From NCBI GenBank assembly GCA_019648995.1, contig BLXT01007490.1:71728-96934 (forward strand): a stretch of DNA of 25,207 nt, given 5' to 3'. The translations under genes and the position numbers were made by a program. This DNA comes from Plakobranchus ocellatus. Lineage: Eukaryota; Mollusca; Gastropoda; Plakobranchidae. The notes beneath the pieces are model-generated. The model did not search any database. It worked only from the letters and a program-made list of their open reading frames with translations, and was not told the DNA's origin. This document shows, in pieces, positions 24,601-25,207 of this stretch (its first letter is position 1; each line of letters begins with the position of its first letter).

Positions 24601-24628
24601 CCATTGCTGGTAGTGATTTGTGACACAT
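77..24628 (-). CDS. Receptor-type tyrosine phosphatase with F-type lectin and EGF-like ectodomain (partial gene, 23 exons)
   Basis: This is a spliced gene read right to left, open at both window edges. The product should be a plasma-membrane receptor that binds a ligand, probably glycan, outside the cell and dephosphorylates phosphotyrosine inside. Domain order is galactose-binding-like, F-type lectin, four EGF-like, transmembrane helix, juxtamembrane region, PTP D1, linker, partial PTP D2. Exon lengths in order are 150, 192, 228, 225, 144, 144, 138, 135, 139, 164, 149, 88, 77, 37, 98, 120, 146, 136, 153, 130, 50, 138 and 150 nt. All junction phases agree and the joined frame has no stop. The exons were found by translating and matching GT/AG sites, so single junctions could move by a few bases. 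Signal peptide, start codon, the end of D2 and the stop codon are outside the window. Family identity is certain at the PTP level; orthology to a named vertebrate PTPR is not claimed. Confidence 0.93.
558..617. repeat. (CA)n/(CG)n microsatellite
   Basis: Alternating purine-pyrimidine run of CA units, interrupted by a GCGCGCGCGC block and CT/CA units. Intronic; no coding role. Confidence 0.9.
940..1380. repeat. Cluster of TAGATCTAG / TAGGCCTA degenerate palindromic strings
   Basis: Many near-copies of CTAGATCTAG, TTAGATCTAG and TAGGCCTA occur, densest at 1051-1086 and 1165-1215. Single copies recur at 1609-1620, 4656-4667 and about 21330-21470. They look like degenerate simple sequence built from self-complementary hexamers rather than a discrete element. 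Confidence 0.7.
1990..2475. repeat. Imperfect tandem duplication
   Basis: Two diverged copies of one segment. CGCAGTGAAT..GCAAAATAAAG near 2000 pairs with CACAGTGAAT..GACAAAATC near 2208. TTCCATTCCTAGGTGTTCTGTC at about 2072 pairs with TTCCATTCCAAGGTGTTCTGTC at about 2277. TCATTTCTAAAGTATTTCAT at about 2172 pairs with a near-copy at about 2438. The offset grows from about 205 to 266 bp, so the second copy has extra sequence. No coding potential. Confidence 0.7.
3501..3638 (-). CDS. Exon: PTP D2, TDFWRL segment
   Basis: Encodes NLKKNSHDILTQLPLP, TTVTDFWRLVTQFD and VVAFDVDLRTTDE. This is clearly the D2 (T)Q.PLP.TV.DFWRLV segment. The acceptor is TTTATTCAG. The donor GTTTGC is weak but leaves phase 0 and aligns D2 with D1 across the next junction. 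An open frame on the opposite strand over this exon is a shadow. Confidence 0.9.
3639..5148. other. Introns around the 50-nt D2 exon: no further features seen
   Basis: Two AT-rich introns (3639-4282 and 4333-5148). The phases of exons 5149-5278, 4283-4332 and 3501-3638 join without a gap, so no coding segment is missing. Short plus-strand frames here show no recognisable motif. Confidence 0.7.
4283..4332 (-). CDS. Exon: PTP D2, NYINA motif
   Basis: A 50-nt exon encoding AEGKGEDNYINAVLVP. NYINAVLV is the D2 counterpart of DYINASYV in D1. The acceptor is CTATTTTAG and the donor GTAAAG; phase 1 to 0, matching both neighbours. Confidence 0.92.
5149..5278 (-). CDS. Exon: start of PTP D2
   Basis: Encodes DLAAVFDEETIMSTEESGGE and ends RNKDRLNNILT. 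RNKDRLNNIL sits where D1 has KNRYKNI: Arg/Leu replace the Arg-Tyr, so the phosphotyrosine-recognition Tyr is missing, as in catalytically weak or inactive D2 domains. The acceptor is CCCGTCAG and the donor GTATGA; phase 0 to 1. Confidence 0.9.
5400..5576. repeat. (GA)n microsatellite, (CU)n on the transcript
   Basis: GA-rich tract with a near-perfect (GA)n core at about 5519-5575. On the gene's strand it is a long CT tract that begins right after the GTAAGT donor of the exon ending at 5580. The long arginine/glutamate and leucine/serine open frames over it are microsatellite artefacts. Confidence 0.93.
5580..5732 (-). CDS. Exon: end of PTP D1 and D1-D2 linker
   Basis: Encodes AQYTFLHKATLVGHMTFD and a linker ending ARSYQQEFD. 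Joined to the previous exon it restores QTxxQY (QTVAQY), the Q-loop glutamine motif. HKA(T/V)L at the last D1 helix is typical of receptor PTPs. The acceptor is TTTCCCTAG and the donor GTAAGT; phase 0-0. A (CT)n tract on the transcript starts directly after the donor. Confidence 0.94.
6380..6515 (-). CDS. Exon: PTP D1, signature motif and Q-loop start
   Basis: Encodes (S)AGVGRTGTFIALCNLLQE to RQDRMHMIQTV. Together with the previous exon it gives an intact P-loop HCSAGVGRTG (Cys nucleophile, phosphate-binding Arg). RQDRMHMIQT is the start of the conserved Q-loop. The acceptor is TTTTCAG and the donor GTAAGA; phase 2 to 0. Confidence 0.97.
6906..7051 (-). CDS. Exon: PTP D1, WPD loop
   Basis: Encodes DDESPRDVTQFHFTAWPD, then KSVPENPWGLVDF and GRLLVHC, plus two bases of the next Ser codon. 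The WPD aspartate, the general acid, is present, and the exon ends on the catalytic cysteine of VHCSAG. The acceptor is AACGTAG and the donor GTGGGT; phase 0 to 2, so the intron splits the signature motif. Confidence 0.97.
7542..7661 (-). CDS. Exon: PTP D1, YWP motif
   Basis: Encodes 40 residues: KKCTMYWPEDGDQTFG, then strands ending in YTIRHLRLWK. KC..YWP is the conserved PTP motif preceding the WPD loop. The acceptor is CATCTCAG and the donor GTCAGT; phase 0-0. Confidence 0.95.
7955..8052 (-). CDS. Exon: PTP D1, QGP-to-VVML strand
   Basis: Encodes (G)PNDVTLIDFVRMLWEQ and DRVVMLTHLIEEGK. This is the classical QGP....DFWRM.WE....VVMLT segment, with Val in place of the usual first Trp of DFWRM. 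The acceptor is CAATTCAG and the donor GTCAGA; phase 1 to 0. Confidence 0.95.
8384..8420 (-). CDS. Exon: PTP D1, 37-nt mini-exon
   Basis: Encodes GYNSCETFIASQ plus the first base of the next Gly codon. This matches the G(Y/F)....FIA(T/S)QGP strand of PTP domains. The acceptor is TTTTTCAG and the donor GTAAGA; phase 0 to 1. It is too short for ORF searches and was found by following the phase from its neighbours. As I recall, vertebrate receptor PTP genes carry an exon of similar size here. Confidence 0.95.
8719..8795 (-). CDS. Exon: PTP D1, DRNRV and YINAS motifs
   Basis: Encodes (Y)DRNRVLLEADEKR and TDYINASYVK, completing YDRNRV and giving the DYINASY strand of classical PTPs. The acceptor is TTGTCCAG and the donor GTGAGT; phase 1 to 0. 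Length 77 nt. Confidence 0.96.
9473..9560 (-). CDS. Exon: PTP D1, KNRY phosphotyrosine-recognition loop
   Basis: Encodes AIPMNFDENQTN through NSKKNRYKNIIP plus the first base of a Tyr codon. KNRYKNI(I/L)PYD is the conserved loop that sets pocket depth for phosphotyrosine in classical PTPs. The acceptor is GATCTAG and the donor GTGAGT; phase 0 to 1. Confidence 0.96.
10071..10219 (-). CDS. Exon: juxtamembrane segment and start of PTP D1
   Basis: Encodes an acidic stretch (DRGEEKEEDERSETS), then VPVEKLKTYLDEH and DSYFNDQFT. The last part is the helical wedge that precedes receptor PTP D1 domains, with the typical FNDQF spacing before the KNRY loop. The acceptor is GCCTTTAG and the donor GTAAAG; phase 1 to 0. 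Confidence 0.93.
10475..10638 (-). CDS. Exon: cytoplasmic juxtamembrane segment
   Basis: Encodes RRRTGAKHESGNGSM followed by a Ser/Thr-rich segment ending FKSRSVSFTNAQE. The acceptor is TTTCAG and the donor GTATTC; phase 2 to 1. It is low-complexity and probably disordered. KSRSVSF could be a basophilic-kinase phosphosite, which is inference only. It is joined to the membrane helix through a split Arg codon. Confidence 0.88.
10858..11040. repeat. (GA)n microsatellite in the intron after the transmembrane exon
   Basis: Interrupted (GA)n and GAGACAGA tract of about 180 bp. The Arg/Glu-rich plus-strand frame over it is a repeat artefact. On the transcript it is a (CU)n tract in the 575-bp intron between the transmembrane and juxtamembrane exons. 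Confidence 0.93.
11214..11352 (-). CDS. Exon: stalk and transmembrane helix
   Basis: Encodes 46 residues: a polar Gly/Asp/Ser-rich stalk (HSGDGADDSGGG), then a hydrophobic helix of about 22 residues starting LVPAIIGGVVAVTII and ending in FGILFW before basic residues. The acceptor is TTCGTAG and the donor GTAAAG. Phase changes here from 1 to 2, which ends the run of symmetric ectodomain exons. The Arg-rich start of the next exon (RRRTGAK) is the stop-transfer signal and fixes the topology with the phosphatase inside. Confidence 0.92.
11797..11931 (-). CDS. Exon: EGF-like module 4
   Basis: Encodes 45 residues with eight cysteines, from CPFATYGSGCNQTCSMNC to WTGDFCDT. The acceptor is TCAAAACAG. 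The phase-compatible donor is GTGTGT, weaker than usual; a GTAAAT four bases further on would change the phase and break the junction with the transmembrane exon. It is the last extracellular module before the membrane. Confidence 0.88.
11932..13327. other. Intron between EGF modules 4 and 3
   Basis: A 1.4-kb AT-rich intron. It holds a homopolymer block (C-run then A-run, about 12643-12671) and, at 13053-13200, one copy of a repeat also found in the next large intron. No cysteine-rich or other coding segment is seen. Confidence 0.65.
13053..13200. repeat. Repeat A, uninterrupted copy
   Basis: About 148 bp starting TGTTGATACTTCTATTG and ending near AAATGAACGTTTTGAT. It matches a second copy in the same orientation that is split into 14049-14071 and 15131-15256. 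The uninterrupted copy has a single CCAT at 13074-13077 where the other copy is broken by LTR sequence. Its family is unknown; it lies about 130 bp downstream of EGF module 3 on the gene's strand. Confidence 0.8.
13328..13465 (-). CDS. Exon: EGF-like module 3
   Basis: Encodes 46 residues with eight cysteines: CPNTKFGEDCAESC, TTC, REC, GVCVSGC and GDFC. The acceptor is TTGTGCAG and the donor GTAAAC; phase 1-1. It is closest in cysteine plan to modules 2 and 4. The intron between it and module 2 is only 246 bp. Confidence 0.93.
13712..13855 (-). CDS. Exon: EGF-like module 2
   Basis: Encodes 48 residues with eight cysteines, from CTLGTYGEDCNESC through CNQGCDSGYL to PLC. The acceptor is TTTTTCAG and the donor GTAAGT; phase 1-1. 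It has the same length (144 nt) and cysteine plan as module 1, consistent with tandem exon duplication. Confidence 0.93.
14049..14071. repeat. Repeat A, second copy, left fragment
   Basis: TTGTTGATATTTCTATTG followed by tacccat matches the start of the uninterrupted copy at 13053 onward. Homology stops at CCAT (14068-14071) where LTR-like sequence begins. Confidence 0.7.
14072..15127 (-). mobile_element. Probable solo LTR of a Ty3/gypsy-like element
   Basis: About 1.06 kb lies between the two halves of repeat A and is flanked by CCAT on both sides (14068-14071 and 15128-15131), which fits a 4-bp target duplication. On the minus strand it starts TGTTAGGATATGTTGGGGC, identical to the start of the LTR-like block that abuts a polypurine tract at 15432. 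A TATA-like ACTTAAAAACC lies near 14966. The distal end (CCTCAAAT) is not a clean ACA/CA terminus, so that boundary is approximate. Open frames at 14418-14900 are GC-rich LTR sequence and look non-coding. Confidence 0.6.
14376..14485. repeat. GATGACAATCTACGATGACG minisatellite
   Basis: Four to five imperfect copies of a unit of about 21-24 bp (GACGATGACAATCTAC), lying inside the probable solo LTR. Confidence 0.8.
15131..15256. repeat. Repeat A, second copy, right fragment
   Basis: Continues the homology with the uninterrupted copy (TTTTATGGACACTGTTATAG, AGAAACCGTTT, AAGATTCAACAC) from the CCAT target site to about 15256. There a second LTR-like fragment begins. The counterpart region is 13074-13200. 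Confidence 0.8.
15262..15431 (-). mobile_element. Truncated 3' LTR (U3 part) of a Ty3/gypsy-like element
   Basis: About 170 bp nearly identical to 14976-15127, starting on the minus strand TGTTAGGATATGTTGGGGC directly after a polypurine tract. It stops just before the TATA-like region of the full copy, so it is 3'-truncated. It carries about 18 bp (15340-15358) missing from the solo LTR, so the two are separate insertions rather than a recent duplicate. Confidence 0.7.
15432..15447 (-). other. Polypurine tract next to 3' LTR
   Basis: On the minus strand CTGGGGATGGGGGTGA runs straight into the LTR start TGTTAGG. A purine tract abutting TG is the expected plus-strand primer of an LTR retrotransposon and fixes the element as minus-oriented. 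Confidence 0.7.
15448..16017 (-). other. Internal remnant of the gypsy-like element, no recognisable integrase
   Basis: About 570 bp between the RNase H fragment and the polypurine tract. No zinc-binding HHCC or DDE integrase motif is visible on the element strand. A 21-codon hydrophobic micro-frame (15495-15560, minus) is the only coding-like trace. Confidence 0.5.
16018..16437 (-). pseudogene. Ty3/gypsy RNase H domain fragment
   Basis: Reads NDFIVRTDASDYGIGAVL, YASRKLKPCDTRHLTIEQE, FVLETDHRPLLFL, LRWCLALQEF and SHNYHADVRSRLC before a stop. This is the RNase H-like tail of a Ty3/gypsy reverse transcriptase: TDAS.YG.GAVL, Y.SRKL, E.E.LAI, TDH..L. The RT lobe upstream is absent, because the frame meets a stop and LINE sequence at about 16437. 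No integrase is recognisable in the 570 bp before the polypurine tract, so the element is internally deleted and dead. Confidence 0.9.
16440..16564 (-). mobile_element. Non-LTR retrotransposon 3' end (distal piece)
   Basis: On the minus strand this has CCGCTTAATGGTGGACTGGG, TATACCAATAATC and an (ATCAATCA)n-like tail. Such a 3' end, with a short simple-repeat tail, is common in invertebrate non-LTR elements. It is separated from the coding remnant at 17948-18515 only by the mariner, so both pieces are read as one insertion. Confidence 0.65.
16567..16607 (+). repeat. mariner left terminal inverted repeat
   Basis: Begins CGAGGGATGTCCGAAAAG just inside the TA target site. It is about 85% identical to the reverse complement of 17905-17945. 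Confidence 0.95.
16759..17800 (-). pseudogene. mariner transposase pseudogene
   Basis: The N-terminal half (about 17221-17800) carries the paired helix-turn-helix region: SKGTKPSEIHKQI, RVYQWCTWFGEGR, SGRPKTSTNEENT, LEIPKSTVHEIV and LITGDET (first catalytic Asp). The next codon is TAG where the family has Trp. A frameshift soon after and a second TAG near 17065 interrupt the middle. The C-terminal part (16759-16978) keeps HDNATPH (second Asp) and APSDFHLFGPLKHHLGG (third Asp) with 34 residues between, the mariner DD34D spacing. An extra Gly/Asp-rich segment before LITGDET may be a further lesion. The protein cannot be made from this copy. Confidence 0.93.
17905..17945 (-). repeat. mariner right terminal inverted repeat
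   Basis: On the minus strand begins CGAGGGACATCCGAAAAAAA next to the TA at 17946-17947. It pairs with 16567-16607. Confidence 0.95.
17948..18515 (-). pseudogene. Non-LTR retrotransposon ORF2 C-terminus (RNase H end and zinc-knuckle tail)
   Basis: Reads GNENVDKLAKAALNRAS, the end of a non-LTR RNase H domain. Then come a Trp-rich spacer, MCRLRVGHTWLTQSYIL and CLACDSLYTVRHILIE, the cysteine-rich tail of Jockey/I-group elements. A stop at 18126 is followed by further family-like sequence in another frame (YFSVPDLYRLF, near 18060-18110), so the frame is broken. The 5' part is missing beyond about 18515; weak RNase H-like traces may reach about 18640. Confidence 0.88.
18516..18950. other. Intron sequence between LINE remnant and EGF module 1
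   Basis: AT-rich sequence with no clear feature. Possible highly decayed continuation of the non-LTR element to about 18640 on the minus strand. Confidence 0.5.
18951..19094 (-). CDS. Exon: EGF-like module 1
   Basis: Encodes 48 residues with eight cysteines: VVCPPRKFGRQC, RDCNC, EAC, GGC, SGC and GEDC. The start CPPRKFGRQC followed by a C-x3-C run and a Gly-Tyr-x-Gly turn is the laminin-type/MEGF-style EGF pattern. The acceptor is ATTAAAG and the donor GTAAAG; phase 1-1. It follows the lectin module directly. It is separated from module 2 by a 5.1-kb transposon-filled intron. Confidence 0.92.
19095..21647. other. Introns flanking the second lectin exon: nothing further seen
   Basis: Two introns (19095-20264 and 20490-21647) of AT-rich sequence with scattered TAGATC-like strings and short A-runs. 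I see no exon, element boundary or RNA gene. Confidence 0.6.
20265..20489 (-). CDS. Exon: F-type lectin module, C-terminal half
   Basis: Encodes 75 residues beginning (D)CCEDRLVNFTLQAYSS and ending LCEVYAFG. Joined to the previous exon it gives R-x-D-x4-R (RMDCCEDR) with the vicinal cysteine pair typical of F-type lectins. The terminal CEVYAFG is the family's closing strand. The acceptor is CCAACAG and the donor GTGAGT; phase 1-1. There is no Met near the start because it is an internal exon. Confidence 0.93.
21648..21875 (-). CDS. Exon: F-type lectin module, N-terminal half
   Basis: Encodes GRNVALKQATEQSS, then YAVDGTPSG, CSHTSDEE, GWWRVTF and INRLIIYNRM. These are the hallmarks of the F-type lectin (fucolectin, tachylectin-4, pentraxin-1) domain: NVAL...QSS, YAVDG, CSHT, WWRV. 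The acceptor is CATCCTAG and the donor GTAATT; phase 1-1. The Thr-rich CSHT histidine is the family's fucose contact. The next exon completes the motif RMDCCEDR. Confidence 0.93.
22152..22343 (-). CDS. Exon: second half of degenerate galactose-binding-like module
   Basis: Encodes 64 residues, with YVSDFQLSYRTP near the start and GLCTLYISGG at the end. The acceptor is TCCTCAG and the donor GTAAAG; phase 1-1. The closing Cys-x-x-Tyr strand matches the end of an F5/8C or fucolectin-type jelly roll (compare CEVYAFG in the next module). It reads directly into GRNVALKQ of the following exon, with a glycine codon split across the junction. Confidence 0.85.
22545..22715. repeat. Degenerate minisatellite, unit about 35-45 bp
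   Basis: Four to five imperfect copies of GATACCTGAGTTAGGCAATC followed by TTGGCACCAGT, for example GAGGCAATCTTGGCATC, GATAGGCAATCTTGACACCA and GATTTAGGCATTTTGGCAC. It lies in the intron between the first two window exons. The minus-strand frame over it is a repeat artefact. Confidence 0.8.
23317..23319. other. Undetermined bases (NNN)
   Basis: Three Ns follow a (GT)n run and TATAGG. They may mark a small assembly or consensus ambiguity at a sequence change-point. Confidence 0.99.
23320..23803 (+). other. Compositionally distinct block ending in an A-rich tail, possible retroposon
   Basis: About 480 bp visibly richer in G+C than the flanks, ending in AAAACAAAAAAAAAAAAATAAAG. Two overlapping plus-strand frames cover it; one includes CEQCQCFSFLEDGSVTVRF and ends at a GT-containing AAAAGGTAACT. 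I do not recognise a family. A short retroposed fragment fits the A-tail, but no target duplication was established. Confidence 0.3.
24479..24628 (-). CDS. Exon: first half of degenerate galactose-binding-like module
   Basis: Encodes about 50 residues with NGLWLTDSDDRTCN near the start and LTWVRVVVSDS at the end. The acceptor follows CATACAG and the donor is GTAAGT; phase 1-1. The WLTD..D.TCN pattern and the TWVR strand look like a jelly-roll galactose-binding fold, but the WWRV and HT signatures of a true F-type lectin are absent, so carbohydrate binding is doubtful. It pairs with the next exon. Confidence 0.8.
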
Positions 24629-25176
24629 CTGTATGATGAGGGAAAGGAGAGCAGACCAACAATGACTATATACTCAAGTAACAAAGTACATTCATCTTTT
24701 CAACGATTCTCATTAGACCTTTTTATTTAAAGGTTTGTTATGGTTAAAAAAGCTTTAGAATAATCGCAACATTTGCAACATAATTTGCAAGCTATTTGAA
24801 ATGACATTTTCATGATTCGGACTATCGACGGCAGCCCATGAATCAATGTCATGGTTGTAGCAATGTAACATTTCTCTAACTTTGATTAGTTCGAAAATAA
24901 TATATCTTCAGAGAAATTAAGAAACTGAAAATCACATAGACCTTAAAATACCTTTTTACCTATTTAAAAATATTAAGTAGAAGTAAAAAATTATACAAAT
25001 ACCGTATTCCCAGAAACGTATAAATAAGTTTAAGGTTTCTGAAGATGCACTGGTATGTACTAATAAAAATACATTGTTATTTTAAAAAGTTTTATTTTTT
25101 TATTTATTTCTTTTCCCTTCTTCTCAACTGAAACGCGCTTACCTTATTCAATAATTCAAAAGGGTTCTATTCAGCG

Positions 25177-25207
<31 letters not shown>
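24629..25207. other. Upstream intron, ending in (GA)n at the window edge
   Basis: AT-rich sequence upstream of the first visible exon. It is intronic because that exon starts in phase 1 at a good acceptor. The last about 29 bases (25179-25207) are a pure (GA)n run cut by the window end. Confidence 0.7.

Noticed and set aside
1..25207. tRNA, rRNA, CRISPR or prokaryotic operon signals
   Set aside because: No cloverleaf, rRNA-like or regularly spaced repeat array was seen; the DNA is an intron-rich eukaryotic locus.

Overview
The window is AT-rich animal nuclear DNA holding part of one large, intron-rich gene on the minus strand. I read 23 coding exons between 24628 and 77. All have plausible splice sites, join without a phase break, and give about 1,040 codons with no internal stop. 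The first exons and the signal peptide lie beyond the right edge; the rest of the second phosphatase domain lies beyond the left edge. The gene architecture, the mariner, Ty3/gypsy and LINE remnants, and the many TAGATCTAG/AGGCCTA-type intronic strings suggest a mollusc, most likely a gastropod. The species is not proven.

The protein is a single-pass receptor tyrosine phosphatase. In order it has a degenerate galactose-binding-like module (24628-22152), an intact F-type (fucose-binding) lectin module (21875-20265), four eight-cysteine EGF-like modules with one exon each (19094-18951, 13855-13712, 13465-13328, 11931-11797), a transmembrane exon (11352-11214) and a juxtamembrane region (10638-10071). 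Then come a complete phosphatase domain D1 with the WPD loop and HCSAGVGRTG signature (about 10219-5580), a linker, and the first half of a diverged domain D2 (5278-77). A glycan-binding ectodomain is thus tied to cytoplasmic phosphotyrosine signalling. Every ectodomain exon is symmetric phase 1-1, the mark of exon shuffling.

The 5.1-kb intron between the first and second EGF exons (13856-18950) is a stack of transposon remains, mostly in the same orientation as the gene. They are a probable solo LTR (about 14072-15127), a truncated LTR with polypurine tract and RNase H of a Ty3/gypsy element (15262-16437), the 3' end of a non-LTR retrotransposon (about 18515-16440), and a decayed mariner (16567-17945) inserted in the non-LTR 3' untranslated region. 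The other introns hold (GA)n, (CA)n, a degenerate minisatellite and other low-complexity DNA. I find no second protein gene and no RNA gene.
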